NCBI GenBank assembly: GCA_018376535.1 | Contig: JAHABC010000007.1 | Location: 1-64,000 of the forward strand | DNA length: 64,000 nucleotides | Direction: 5' to 3' | DNA from: Ruminococcus sp. | GTDB taxonomy: Bacteria > Bacillota > Clostridia > Oscillospirales > Ruminococcaceae | Notes under the pieces: model-generated | The model's input: only the letters and a program-made list of their open reading frames with translations | Database searches by the model: none | Told to the model about the DNA's origin: nothing | Shown: positions 32,095 to 42,188 of the stretch, in pieces | Position numbering within the stretch: the first letter of the stretch is position 1 | How the letters are laid out: each line of letters opens with the position of its first letter | Position numbers and translations under genes: made by a program

Positions 32095-33123
32095 ATGCCT
32101 ATGCGTATGCCTAATGGATATGGTAGTGTATATAAACTTTCTGGAAAAAGAAGAAATCCTTATGTTGCTAGAAAAACTATAGGATTTAATGAAAAAAATC
32201 AACCTATATATAAGATTATAGGTTATTCTAAGACTAGAAAAGATGCTATACAAATGCTATCTAACTACAATAAGGAACAAAACAGATTAGCTAATAAATC
32301 GCTTATGTTCAGCGAAGTTTTTGAAATGTGGTTCACTTGGAAGTTAAAAGAAGAACTCTCAGAAAGTAGATACAAAAATATAAAAAGTTTATATAATACA
32401 CATTTGAAATCTTTGTATTTCAAGACTTTTAGCGAAATAACTCTTAAAGACCTTCAAAAATGTATCGATAACGCTCAAAAGGTATGTAAAAAGGCAACTC
32501 TACTACAGATAAAACTTCTATTTGGTGAAATGTATAAGTATGCCATATTCAACGATATCACGGAAAAAAATATAGCTACTATGCTTAAACTTCCTAAATT
32601 AGATGACAGAAAAGAAAAAGTTCCATTTACCTCAGCTGAAATTGAAGTCTTTAAACACGCTTTAGATGAGTTTGGTCAATATATATACATAATGATATAT
32701 ACTGGTTTTAGAGCCTCTGAATTTATATCCATAAAGCGTGAAGATGTATCTAGTGACTATGTTATCACTGGAGGAATTAAATCCAAAGCTGGTAAAAATA
32801 GAAAAGTTCCATGTAATAGGAAGATTATTCCTTTAATAGACGAAATCTTTTCCGATGGGAGGGAGTATCTTGTAACCAATCAAGATGGCTCACCTATGAA
32901 CTATAATCAATTTATATACAGATTTAAAAATACTATGAAACAGTACGGCATGGAACATACTCCACACGATACTAGACATACTTTTGTAACTCTGTTAAGT
33001 AATGCCGATGCTAATAAGGTATCTATTGAACGCCTTACTGGACACGCATCAAAAGGCATTACCGATAGCGTATACACTCACAAAGATTTAGAACAACTAA
33101 GAAATGCTATAGACCTTATATAA
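32095..33123 (+). CDS. tyrosine recombinase (phage/ICE-type integrase), orphan
   Basis: The product has 342 residues: an N-terminal arm-binding AP2-like region (NGYGSVYKLSGKRRNPYVAR), a SAM-like core-binding domain (about 60-165), and a catalytic domain with Arg in TGFRASEF, HDTRH (His291, Arg294), GHAS (His317) and the Tyr nucleophile in DSVYTH (Tyr327). All catalytic residues are present. It is set to start at 32095, behind GGTGGTGA. No excisionase, phage or conjugation gene is adjacent, and it lies alone between spoIIGA and addA, so it is either a fixed remnant of an element or a domesticated recombinase. Confidence 0.9.
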   Translation: MPMRMPNGYGSVYKLSGKRRNPYVARKTIGFNEKNQPIYKIIGYSKTRKDAIQMLSNYNKEQNRLANKSLMFSEVFEMWFTWKLKEELSESRYKNIKSLYNTHLKSLYFKTFSEITLKDLQKCIDNAQKVCKKATLLQIKLLFGEMYKYAIFNDITEKNIATMLKLPKLDDRKEKVPFTSAEIEVFKHALDEFGQYIYIMIYTGFRASEFISIKREDVSSDYVITGGIKSKAGKNRKVPCNRKIIPLIDEIFSDGREYLVTNQDGSPMNYNQFIYRFKNTMKQYGMEHTPHDTRHTFVTLLSNADANKVSIERLTGHASKGITDSVYTHKDLEQLRNAIDLI

Positions 33124-33127
33124 TATA

Positions 33128-33169
33128 AAAAATAGATACTCATTATATTAATAATGAGTATCTTAATTT
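33128..33169. terminator. terminator between integrase and addA
   Basis: AGATACTCATTA pairs with TAATGAGTATCT around a 5-nt loop, with A-rich and T-rich flanks; it lies between converging genes and can serve both. Confidence 0.85.
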
Positions 33170-36100
33170 TAATCAATTTCAATGGATTTTCCTAACTTCA
33201 TGGAATATATTAAGCATTTTTTTATTTTTATGTTTTCAATCAACTGTATAGCTGATTTATATAGTTTAATCTGTAAAGAATATCTATCTTTTAGAATATC
33301 CATAGAGAATACATTGTCTGTTTTATAGTCTATGATTATACCACCATCAGATTGAAATACAATCATATCAACACAACCTTGAAGCATAGTATCGGTATCC
33401 TGATACTGTAGAATGTTATCGTTTTTGAAATCTAAGTCGGATACTTTTACAAGAAAATCACGTTCACGGGCGATTCTATTATTGACGATTAAGTCAAAAA
33501 TATCACTAAGAATTAATCTGTTAAACATGGATATATCTATAATATTGAACTGTTCTTTAGTAATGTAACCCTCATCTAGTAGACGTTGTATCTCATCAAG
33601 GGGGCTTAACTTTAGATTATCAAAGTTGCAATACTGCATTACAGTATGTATAGCAGTACCCTTTTCGGCAGGAGTTAGATTGTCTAACCTCATAAAGTTA
33701 GGCGTTCTTAAATCTTCAACGGAACTTTCTACCAAATCTTGAGTTGATACAGAACCTTTAATTTTAAAGTTATCCGATTTAACTATATCCGATACACTTA
33801 TACGAGCGGGTAAATCTGCTTTATTATTGATGTACTTAAAGTTACAATTATCATATATTTTTTGTTTTAAATCTTGGTTTACATCAAATATGATAGCATC
33901 TTCACTAGAGGTATCTTGTTGAGTATCTTTAATGTTAGGAGTATATTCATACATATTTATATCTGGATAGCATTCCAATATATGGTTATTTTCAATAGGA
34001 AGTTCAAAAAATTCTCTTAAAGTACTAGATTTACTACTACAACATAAGACCATAGTTAGCCAATCTGCCATACTTTTAGCATTCTTAGTCAAATTGGTGG
34101 TTATTTTACCTTCATATTGAATATCTTCTATATACTTAGATATCTTATTTACTACTCTAGTATCCGATTTATCATAGCTTAACGGAATAAATAACTTTTC
34201 TTTAGCTCTAGTCATAGCTACATACATTAGACGCATCTTTTCGCTACGACTTTCTAAAAGTTTTTGATTACACATTCTAATACGGTCTACGGTGGTATAT
34301 TCTACTAATGAGTTTCTATCTTTAAGTTTATAAGATAATCCATAGTTAAAACTTTTCTGTATAGCAGAAGATACATCTTTTTCGTTGAAGTTTCTACTTG
34401 CGTTACACAAGAATACAAATGGAAATTCTAACCCTTTAGATTTATGAATAGTTTTCATACTAATACTATCGTTAGTAGAGATATTATTTTTAACATTTAT
34501 ATCTTCATTACTTTCAAGGATATTATTGATATATCTAATAAAGCCAGATATTCCAGTTATAGAGTTTGCATCGTGATTTTGTGCTAACTTTAAAAGAATT
34601 TGAATGTTTCGGCGACGTTTTTCCGAAGTATCATACACTTGCATGATGGATATTAAATCAGTTACTTCTATAATTTCGCTCATAAGTTGAGCAGTAGTGC
34701 AGTTTGCAGATATATCTCTTAACCTATTAAGAATGTTTATCATGTAATCCACTTTGATAACTAACTCTTTGGAATATTGAGTATATTGTATATCTTTTGA
34801 TACTTCTATCATTGATGAGTATATACTAGCGTTTCTGTTGACTAATCTAATGGTAGCAACGTCATCGGGAGTGAACATAAACAATGGCGATAACATAATA
34901 GATGTTAAAGCAATGTTATCCATAGGATTATTTACTATTTTAAGCATATTTATCAACAAAGATACCTCTCTTGATTTTAAATACTCATCATCTTGGTCGA
35001 AATCCACACTAAAACCAAGTTCTTGAAGTTTTTCAAAGTAGATATCCACATCTTTAGTACTCATGAATAGCATACAAAAATCGGAAGGTTTGCACTTTCT
35101 AGTAGAGCCATCGCTTTCCATTACAGGATATTCATTATCTATCATAGACTTTATAGTGTTGGCTATATATTCAGCTTCAGAATTTTTTTTGCTATCTATT
35201 AAAGGTATTTCGGTGCATCTGTTACCCTTTGGATAGTTTGCTCCATAGATTAACTTTTCTTCTTGATTATATACTACATCACCTACTTTATCAGTCATTA
35301 TATTTTCAAATACATAGTTTACAAAGTCTATTACTGGTTTGGAACTTCTAAAGTTCTTATTTAGTTTTATATAAGAGTTTCTATCTAGGTTTTCTTTATT
35401 GTAAGGTTTAGAGTATTCCATTACGTTTATAAAGTTTTGTGGATTAGCCAATCTAAAGTTATATATCGATTGTTTAACGTCACCTACTACGAACATATTA
35501 TATCCCATTTTTTCGAACGTTCCACCCTTAGATAGCATTTTAAATATTAAATCTTGATTGTTATTAGAATCTTGAAACTCATCTATCATTATTATTTGAT
35601 AGTATTCCGATAAGTTTTTAGCAAGTTCGCTTTGAACTATACTTCCATTGATATCCTTAGTGGCTAATAGTTGAATTGCTATCTGTTCAGCATCGGAAAA
35701 ACCTAGCACATTTTCTTCTATTTTTATTTGTCTTAAATTTTCATGAATATTTTTAATTAAGTCCAGTAATATTATAGATACTCTTTTGTTAGTAGCCTTA
35801 TCTTGTGAGTAGTTTTCAATTACATCGATAAGTATTGAAAAGTTTATCTTAGTATTTTTTAGGATAAGTGTTTTATAGTCATCTCTGTACTTTCTAATAC
35901 TTTCCTTAAAAATATTATCTTTAGCAAAACGTAGACTTTGGAATTTAAAGCTATCCATACTTTTTAAGATATCCAAATCAAACCTATCTTTAGATTTTAA
36001 AATATCTATACATCTAATAAAGAAGTCATTTTCTTGCTGAAGTATATTCAAAGCATTTTCGTCATCGGATTGCTCACAAATTTCAATAGCCTTATCACTT

Positions 36101-36777
36101 AAAGATATCATTTGTTGAAGTACTTCAATTTGGGAGTTAAATACGCTATCTAAGGCTATATCGTGGAACATATCCACTTTAGAGTAGTAATCTATACATT
36201 TAGATTTAAACCAATCTTCAAAAAAAGGTACGGATATCAAAAATTCATATAAATCTATTAATATCTTTTCTAAGTCGTCATCGGTTTTATCGCATATCGA
36301 TTGACTTAAAAATATCATTTCTTCTTGATTACTTTTGTACATACTTTCAATAGCATCTTGAGTGGCTTTCAAACAGAGCATTTTTTCTTGAGTAGGTTCA
36401 ATAATCTTAAAGTTAGGCGATAGGTTTAAGGAGTTTATATTATCTCTAATTAAGTCGAAGCAAAAAGAATGTATTGTGGATATCTTAGCATTTTGTAACA
36501 TGGAATGTTGTTTAGACAACCAATCGTTATTAGGTTCTTGTTCCATCTTTTGAGTTATAGCCTTTATTAGACGTTGTTTCATTTCAGATGCAGAATCTCT
36601 AGTAAAGGTTACGACTATCATTCTATCAGCAGATACGTTATATTCTGCATTAGATAGTATTCTTACTAAACGTTCAACCAATACCGATGTTTTTCCACTA
36701 CCTGCCGCCGCTGATACCATTATAGAACAACCATCACCATTTATAGCATCTAATTGTTCATTAGTCCAAATTGCCAT
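33169..36777 (-). CDS. addA: ATP-dependent helicase/nuclease subunit A (AddA)
   Basis: AddA with AddB processes double-strand breaks for RecA loading. The product has about 1202 residues: UvrD-type helicase motifs (Walker A SAAAGSGKTSVLVERL near residue 24, DEFQDSNNNQ as motif II, VGDVKQSIYNFR as motif III, TIHKSKGLEFPFVFLCN as motif V, RLMYVAMTRAKEKLF as motif VI) and a C-terminal nuclease with GGIIIDYKTDNV (catalytic Asp and Lys). The start at 36777 overlaps the addB stop by 17 bases. Confidence 0.97.
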   Translation of the reverse strand: MAIWTNEQLDAINGDGCSIMVSAAAGSGKTSVLVERLVRILSNAEYNVSADRMIVVTFTRDSASEMKQRLIKAITQKMEQEPNNDWLSKQHSMLQNAKISTIHSFCFDLIRDNINSLNLSPNFKIIEPTQEKMLCLKATQDAIESMYKSNQEEMIFLSQSICDKTDDDLEKILIDLYEFLISVPFFEDWFKSKCIDYYSKVDMFHDIALDSVFNSQIEVLQQMISLSDKAIEICEQSDDENALNILQQENDFFIRCIDILKSKDRFDLDILKSMDSFKFQSLRFAKDNIFKESIRKYRDDYKTLILKNTKINFSILIDVIENYSQDKATNKRVSIILLDLIKNIHENLRQIKIEENVLGFSDAEQIAIQLLATKDINGSIVQSELAKNLSEYYQIIMIDEFQDSNNNQDLIFKMLSKGGTFEKMGYNMFVVGDVKQSIYNFRLANPQNFINVMEYSKPYNKENLDRNSYIKLNKNFRSSKPVIDFVNYVFENIMTDKVGDVVYNQEEKLIYGANYPKGNRCTEIPLIDSKKNSEAEYIANTIKSMIDNEYPVMESDGSTRKCKPSDFCMLFMSTKDVDIYFEKLQELGFSVDFDQDDEYLKSREVSLLINMLKIVNNPMDNIALTSIMLSPLFMFTPDDVATIRLVNRNASIYSSMIEVSKDIQYTQYSKELVIKVDYMINILNRLRDISANCTTAQLMSEIIEVTDLISIMQVYDTSEKRRRNIQILLKLAQNHDANSITGISGFIRYINNILESNEDINVKNNISTNDSISMKTIHKSKGLEFPFVFLCNASRNFNEKDVSSAIQKSFNYGLSYKLKDRNSLVEYTTVDRIRMCNQKLLESRSEKMRLMYVAMTRAKEKLFIPLSYDKSDTRVVNKISKYIEDIQYEGKITTNLTKNAKSMADWLTMVLCCSSKSSTLREFFELPIENNHILECYPDINMYEYTPNIKDTQQDTSSEDAIIFDVNQDLKQKIYDNCNFKYINNKADLPARISVSDIVKSDNFKIKGSVSTQDLVESSVEDLRTPNFMRLDNLTPAEKGTAIHTVMQYCNFDNLKLSPLDEIQRLLDEGYITKEQFNIIDISMFNRLILSDIFDLIVNNRIARERDFLVKVSDLDFKNDNILQYQDTDTMLQGCVDMIVFQSDGGIIIDYKTDNVFSMDILKDRYSLQIKLYKSAIQLIENIKIKKCLIYSMKLGKSIEID

Positions 36778-39700
36778 CATCATCACCAATCCCATCTGAG
36801 TTTATTATTTCTTTATATAGTTCTTCTGCTTCTGCTTTAGATACTAAACGGCAGTTTCTATGTGGATAGTTTCCACATATGCTCCAATAGTCGCAGAATG
36901 AACATACAGAATATCTTTTATCATCATCGAATAGTAGAACTTTACTAGATATATCTCCATTAGATAAGCCATCAGCCATACTTAAAAGTAACTTTTCAGC
37001 ATGATGCTTAATCTTGTTAAACTGTTCTTCCGATAAGGTCATATTTTGAGATTTTCCTTTAGGCTTTATGTTAAATGGAACGTATGTACCACATAAAGTC
37101 TTATCCATAGATTGAATTACTGAAATATCATCTAATACTACACCTTTCATTTTAAAATGCTTATTTATAGTATTAGATTTATTATTATCTGTTTCACGTT
37201 TATTATCCTTGCTAATATGAACCTCACTTACAGGCATATATAGTACACCAGCAGGAGTACAATCTTTGTACTTACCATCTTTGCCAGTTATTGCAAACAG
37301 ATACAAAAACATTTGCATATCTATGCCATATGGAAGTTTTTCACTTTCAAAATCTTGAGTGCCACTCTTATAGTCGACTACTCTAACATAAGATGAACTT
37401 TCAGTATGTAGAATATCCACACGGTCAATTTTGCCACACAAGAATATTTCCATACCTTCATCATTTTTAATAGATAGTGGTTTACACTCTCCGTTGTCAT
37501 CTACAGAGAGTTCAAAGTCTACTGGAGTAAATTCCAATTGTGAAAACTCATCTTGAAGATGCAAAACTGTCTGTAAGATACTCTTTTTTACTCTTTTAAA
37601 GTTGGATTGAAAACGTTCAGTTTTACCATAGTCGCCACCAAGATTATCTAGTTTGTACTTATTGGCTAAACTTTCAATTTGAGTATTTATATCATCTTTG
37701 GATAGTTTTACTAGAATATCTTTAGGATTATTCTTTATAATATTTTCTAAACAATAATGGATTATATTACCTATTTCCAACTTAGATATATCTGTTTTAG
37801 TAGGTTTTTTAATCTTCAATCCCTCACTACAGAAGTACTTAAAGTGGCATTTATTATAAGTTTCAAACTTAGTAGCATATATTTTAATTCGTTGTCTAAA
37901 TAGTTTCATAGCGATATTTTTATCTTGAATTTTAAGTTCTTGATTGTTAGAAATCTTTTTAAGATAGTCCACTTTAGAAGTATACATATCATTAGTTTTA
38001 AGAACTTCCTCAATGGTAACTTGATTTTCAGAATAGTTCCAAAAGTTTCGTACAAAGTAATCATAAGATGCCTTAAATGTGGAACATATTATATCAGTAG
38101 GGATATCCTTAGCTTTTTGAATGTCCAAATTGTTAAATAGATTTCTAATGCTATCTATTACATAAGATGGATATTTCATTTCACCTAGAGTATCTTTTAA
38201 AGCATACGATAGATATAACTTTTCTGCTGGTGCTGATAACGTCTTATATACTACTAACTTTTCATCAGCAGTCTTATCTTGAATGGATTTTGAAAAGTTT
38301 AAACCAACATCGGAAAAGTATTTCATGTCGGAGTTGGTAAAAATTCCATTATTACTAACCGATGATGGAAATACACCATCATTTACACCCAATACAAATA
38401 GCACCTTAGGGGAGTTATATCTAGCATTATCGGAGGCAGAAAAACTAACAGCATCTAACTTTTGTGGAGCAGATTTAAAGTTACTTTGACTAATCATAGT
38501 GCAGATAACATCTTTAAAATCCTTAATAGGAATAACCATATCGCCCATAAATGTGCATAGGGTATCTAAGATAGTCATAAGCATATCCCAAATACGAACC
38601 ATATCATCAGCAGAACTTTCAAAGCCATTATTTTTATTATTATCAATCAACTTTTGGATATTTTCCCTAATGGATTGCTTTTCCATAAACTCAAAGATAG
38701 TTCTGCAAACTTCAAGACAAGTTTTATCTTTTATCAATTCTTTCAATTGGAGTATAGGCTTAATGATATTTTCACGAGTATTATTAGCAGTCAAATTGTC
38801 ATCTTCCAAGAAATCTTCTAGCCACATTTTGCCTTTAACGTTCCATTTGTAGCAATAGTTTTCCAAATCGGAAATTCTTTCAAATGATATGTTGGTAATA
38901 GGGTTTTTAATATATCTAAGAATATCATCTGTATTAAAACTATTATTGGATATTATTTGTAATAAGTCTATAAAGTATATCATTATGGAGGTATATATTG
39001 AAGATTGGTCGGTACTTAAGAAGTATGGAATATCATAAGTTTCAAAGGAACGCTCTATAATTCCAAGATAGTTGTCTACATGACGTGCAGTAACGAATAT
39101 ATCTTTATAGGAATATCCTTGAACTATTAAGTTTCTAATTTGAGAACACACATAGTTACACTCTTGATAGTAGTCGGAACACTCCACAATGGATACACTT
39201 CCACTAGAGGAAATTTTATCTTTAAATCCATTAGTGAAGATGTTGTTACTTATAGTTTGTAAATCTTTAGAAGTATATCTGTAGAGGGTATCACAATGGA
39301 TATCTTCAATATCTTGATTGTGTTTCTTTGCTAGTTGATAAAGTTGCTTGTAGGTAGTATTTACAGGTTCAAAATGTGTAGATTTATCCTTTAATGGATT
39401 GTACGTTCTTAAAGATACATAAAAATCTTTACATTGTGATAGTATTACATCAAATAGTTGAATTTCATCGTTAGTGAAAGCATCAAACTCATCTATAAAG
39501 AAGGTAGCATCTTTAAAACAATCGTTTTCTTGAGCCAATCTACTACACTCAAGGATATCACTAAGAGAGTCTTGTAGATTTTTTTCGTTTAGTATATTTT
39601 GATACTCTGCATATATCAAAGCCATATCTTGAGATTTTTCTCTAACTTGTTTAGGAAACTTTTTAGAAGTTTCTAAAAGTATCTCTGGGGAGATGTTGCT

Positions 39701-40186
39701 TTTTTTAAGTTCAGCAATTTCAGTTAGAGCGTTATCAATGAAATCTATGTTATTGGTTTGACGTTCTAAGGATATCAAAGATTTAGTATCTTTAAGTTTT
39801 TTAATGGCTTGATACATGGCGATTATCTTAGATAGTTCGTTAATGTAATCTTTAGATGTCTTTCCATATAGTTGTATAATCTGCTTAGATAACTTACTAA
39901 ACTTCGTAACGTTAATATGATTATATATATATGCTCCTAAATTTTGATACAAATTAGGTGCATATGGATTATTGTTAGAAAAATCTTCTGGATATTCAAT
40001 AGTTTCATACAATTTTTTATCGAATTCAAAAGAGAACTGTTCAGGTACTATTACAAAAATCTTATTATTTAAGTATTCTTGATGGTTATTTATGTTATTG
40101 TTAAAAACCTCATTTATAGTAGATATCAACTTTTGAGATTTACCAGTACCACCTTTTCCAATTATAAAGTGTATTATATCAATCAA
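36761..40186 (-). CDS. addB: ATP-dependent nuclease subunit B (AddB)
   Basis: AddB is the partner of AddA; its helicase is inactive but it binds Chi and carries a second nuclease. The product has about 1138-1147 residues: Walker A GKGGTGKS near the N-terminus, a C-terminal nuclease with VVDYKSGTQDFE, and the iron-sulfur cysteines, one in NKCHFKYFC and three in CSFCDYWSICGN with a further Cys. The start is uncertain: TTG at 40186 is given, but the best ribosome-binding site (CGGGAG, 40192-40187) is adjacent to it and lies 9 bases before an ATA at 40177, where homologous proteins begin (xIHFIIG). Confidence 0.95.
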   Translation of the reverse strand: MIDIIHFIIGKGGTGKSQKLISTINEVFNNNINNHQEYLNNKIFVIVPEQFSFEFDKKLYETIEYPEDFSNNNPYAPNLYQNLGAYIYNHINVTKFSKLSKQIIQLYGKTSKDYINELSKIIAMYQAIKKLKDTKSLISLERQTNNIDFIDNALTEIAELKKSNISPEILLETSKKFPKQVREKSQDMALIYAEYQNILNEKNLQDSLSDILECSRLAQENDCFKDATFFIDEFDAFTNDEIQLFDVILSQCKDFYVSLRTYNPLKDKSTHFEPVNTTYKQLYQLAKKHNQDIEDIHCDTLYRYTSKDLQTISNNIFTNGFKDKISSSGSVSIVECSDYYQECNYVCSQIRNLIVQGYSYKDIFVTARHVDNYLGIIERSFETYDIPYFLSTDQSSIYTSIMIYFIDLLQIISNNSFNTDDILRYIKNPITNISFERISDLENYCYKWNVKGKMWLEDFLEDDNLTANNTRENIIKPILQLKELIKDKTCLEVCRTIFEFMEKQSIRENIQKLIDNNKNNGFESSADDMVRIWDMLMTILDTLCTFMGDMVIPIKDFKDVICTMISQSNFKSAPQKLDAVSFSASDNARYNSPKVLFVLGVNDGVFPSSVSNNGIFTNSDMKYFSDVGLNFSKSIQDKTADEKLVVYKTLSAPAEKLYLSYALKDTLGEMKYPSYVIDSIRNLFNNLDIQKAKDIPTDIICSTFKASYDYFVRNFWNYSENQVTIEEVLKTNDMYTSKVDYLKKISNNQELKIQDKNIAMKLFRQRIKIYATKFETYNKCHFKYFCSEGLKIKKPTKTDISKLEIGNIIHYCLENIIKNNPKDILVKLSKDDINTQIESLANKYKLDNLGGDYGKTERFQSNFKRVKKSILQTVLHLQDEFSQLEFTPVDFELSVDDNGECKPLSIKNDEGMEIFLCGKIDRVDILHTESSSYVRVVDYKSGTQDFESEKLPYGIDMQMFLYLFAITGKDGKYKDCTPAGVLYMPVSEVHISKDNKRETDNNKSNTINKHFKMKGVVLDDISVIQSMDKTLCGTYVPFNIKPKGKSQNMTLSEEQFNKIKHHAEKLLLSMADGLSNGDISSKVLLFDDDKRYSVCSFCDYWSICGNYPHRNCRLVSKAEAEELYKEIINSDGIGDDDGNLD

Positions 40187-40193
40187 CTCCCGA

Positions 40194-40230
40194 TTAAAAA
40201 TCAAAGGGCAACACTATAAGTTGTCCTTTG
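40194..40230 (-). terminator. terminator of the lysozyme gene, overlapping addB leader
   Basis: On the minus strand CAAAGGACAAC pairs with GTTGCCCTTTG (one mismatch), followed by a short T run. It ends the lysozyme transcript less than 20 bases before the addB ribosome-binding site. Confidence 0.75.
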
Positions 40231-40246
40231 TATGTATATTTAAAGT

Positions 40247-41116
40247 TTAAAATCCGTTTAGACCTGCTTTTTTTATTATCTTAGGATAATCTCTATATGA
40301 ATAGTTTACGTCACAATCGCCTTCAATACCAAGACAAGTTCCAAGACCATATTGCCATAGACCACCAAAGTTATTATCATACTTTGGAGTACTTGTCCAA
40401 TGAGCCAACCACTTGTCGTATTCTGTTAGATGGTCCTTAATTAGAATATAGTCAATCCAGTTTGGATTACAATACAAAGATACATAGTATCCACTGTTTT
40501 CTATTTTTTCGCAGAACGCTATGGTAATATTAGTTAAAGTAGATGGTGATAGGTTGGTTAAAGATTCAGATTCTATATCAAAGCATACAGGATATTCAAA
40601 CTGTTTATCTTTTATTAGATTTAAGAAGAAATCAGCCTCATTTTCAGCTTGAGTAGTATTTCTAGCTCTAGTGAACCAGTAACAACCTACTGGAATACCT
40701 AACTCTTTACACTTTTGATAGTTCTGTTCAAAGTACTTATCCACATGATATTTTTCATCAGCATAACTTACATAACCAGCTCTAAGGATAACAAATTCAA
40801 CGCCTTGTTCTTTAACCAAGTTCCAATCTATATCTTTTTGATAGCTAGAAACGTCTATACCTTTGTATAGTACTCCATCTGGCTTATATAGGAAATCTTC
40901 TTTAGAAGATTTTATAATCTGATTTTTATTATGTAGAACATTTAGTATTGAAGAATTATTTCCACTATCGCCTATAGTAGCACTATCACCAATCATTAGA
41001 CTTTGTTTGCTAGTGTTGTATGTATTAAATAAATCTTGATTGTTAGCTACGGCACTAACATTAATAGTAGTTAAAGATAGTATCAACATTAAAGATAGTA
41101 TGTTGAACTTTTTCAA
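40247..41116 (-). CDS. secreted GH25 lysozyme
   Basis: The product has 289 residues: a signal peptide (MKKFNILSLMLILSLTTINVSA, cut near residue 24), a linker of about 60 residues, and a GH25 domain from GIDVSSYQKDIDW (about residue 105). The catalytic Asp and Glu are in PVCFDIESES, and YWFTRARN, LWQYG and YRDYP complete the family pattern. It should cleave muramyl linkages in peptidoglycan outside the cell; whether against self or others cannot be told. It is divergent from the lipoprotein gene. Confidence 0.95.
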   Translation of the reverse strand: MKKFNILSLMLILSLTTINVSAVANNQDLFNTYNTSKQSLMIGDSATIGDSGNNSSILNVLHNKNQIIKSSKEDFLYKPDGVLYKGIDVSSYQKDIDWNLVKEQGVEFVILRAGYVSYADEKYHVDKYFEQNYQKCKELGIPVGCYWFTRARNTTQAENEADFFLNLIKDKQFEYPVCFDIESESLTNLSPSTLTNITIAFCEKIENSGYYVSLYCNPNWIDYILIKDHLTEYDKWLAHWTSTPKYDNNFGGLWQYGLGTCLGIEGDCDVNYSYRDYPKIIKKAGLNGF

Positions 41117-41295
41117 AAGATATCCACTCCTTTAGATTAATTTAAATTTTGAATAAAATAACATCATAAAATACATTATAACATATAATTTTAGAAAAAT
41201 CTACAATTAATCTAAAAAAAAATAACATTTAAAGAAATTTATATAGAAAAGCATCTTAAAAGACAATCTGGATTTTTTTAAGACAATATATTTTA

Positions 41296-41324
41296 TTGAC
41301 AATTGGTATATATTAGTATATAAT
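41296..41324 (+). promoter_or_regulatory. lipoprotein gene promoter (TTGACA-17-TATAAT)
   Basis: Perfect consensus at 41296-41301 and 41319-41324, 17 bp apart, directs the lipoprotein gene that starts at 41371. The lysozyme gene is transcribed away from the same 245-bp gap. Confidence 0.8.
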
Positions 41325-41370
41325 GTGCTTAATATAAGTTCGTGAATAACATAAAAAGGAAGTGTTTAAC

Positions 41371-41943
41371 TTGAAAAAAAGATATATCATTATGTTAATA
41401 GTATTAAATTTATGTTTAATATCGTGTAGTCAAAACGTATCCATAGGAAGTGTAGAAGAGAGTTCTAATAGTGTTCAAGAAGTCACATCGCAAACGCTTA
41501 CATACTGCCGTATAAACTTAATAGATGGTATTCAGTATGAAATTCCATTGGATTGGCAAACCTATGAAGAAACTAATAGAGTATATCACTACTTCAATGA
41601 TGAAGACTATCTAATGGTTAGTTCGGTAACTACAGAGTTCTCTAAAGATACTGACCAAACTCTAACTGACAAGTGTGCAGATGCTCTTATTGAAACTTTT
41701 AAAGAGTATCCTAACTTTTTATTGGAAACCGATTGCATAAGTAATATAGATGGTGCTTACTGTAGAAAAATATCATGTTCATATACTAATGAGAGTAATC
41801 AAAATGTAGTTGAAAGAGGAATAGTATTCAGTATAGGTGGAGTAGTTTATTCTTTTGATTATGTATCTTTAAGCAATCAAAAGAAAAACTATGAGGATTT
41901 TAGAAGAATTATAGGTTCAATAATAATATCGCCTGATTGCTAA
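41371..41943 (+). CDS. lipoprotein of unknown function
   Basis: The product has 190 residues. It opens with a lipoprotein signal: basic N-terminus KKRY, hydrophobic stretch, lipobox LISC (Cys near residue 20), then a Ser- and Glu-rich linker. The rest, about 140 residues, resembles small beta-sheet extracytoplasmic domains with LIDGIQYEIPLDWQTY and GIVFSIGGVVYSFDYVS. I do not recognise a named family; it is of the type that measures about 150 residues and starts with a plain domain similar to DUF1795 (PsbP-like). TTG at 41371 is the start, with GGAAG 8 bases upstream. Confidence 0.8.
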   Translation: MKKRYIIMLIVLNLCLISCSQNVSIGSVEESSNSVQEVTSQTLTYCRINLIDGIQYEIPLDWQTYEETNRVYHYFNDEDYLMVSSVTTEFSKDTDQTLTDKCADALIETFKEYPNFLLETDCISNIDGAYCRKISCSYTNESNQNVVERGIVFSIGGVVYSFDYVSLSNQKKNYEDFRRIIGSIIISPDC

Positions 41944-41968
41944 AGTCTTGTAGACTTTGCTTTTTAAA
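41942..41968 (+). terminator. terminator of lipoprotein gene
   Basis: AAAGTCT pairs with AGACTTT, followed by GC and five T, just after the stop codon. Confidence 0.8.
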
Positions 41969-41997
41969 ATTTTTTTAAAAAAATCTTAAAAAAAGTA

Positions 41998-42026
41998 TTG
42001 ACATTTCTATAATTCCATGATATAAT
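41998..42026 (+). promoter_or_regulatory. tRNA-Leu promoter (TTGACA-17-TATAAT)
   Basis: Perfect TTGACA (41998-42003) and TATAAT (42021-42026) 17 bp apart, with TGA before the -10. The tRNA 5' end at 42040 follows about 7 bases after the expected start. Confidence 0.9.
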
Positions 42027-42039
42027 ATTAAATGTAATC

Positions 42040-42123
42040 GCCACTGTGGTGAAATAGGCAGACACGAGGGACTTAAAATCCCTTGGTAGAAATACCGTAC
42101 CGGTTCAAGTCCGGTCAGTGGCA
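42040..42123 (+). tRNA. tRNA-Leu (anticodon UAA)
   Basis: The acceptor stem GCCACTG pairs with CAGTGGC (7 bp). The D arm contains GG at the expected place, the anticodon loop is CTTAAAA within an AGGGA/TCCCT stem, so the anticodon is UAA; a long variable arm follows, as expected for Leu, and the T arm is CCGGTTCAAGTCCGG. CCA is not encoded. It has its own promoter and terminator. Confidence 0.97.
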
Positions 42124-42140
42124 TTAGTTTAATAGATTTT

Positions 42141-42175
42141 AAAAGCATCGTAAATACGATGCTTTTATGTTTTTT
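42141..42175 (+). terminator. terminator of tRNA-Leu
   Basis: AAAAGCATCG pairs with CGATGCTTTT (10 bp, perfect), followed by ATG and a run of six T. Confidence 0.9.
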
Positions 42176-42188
42176 ATATAGATTATCA

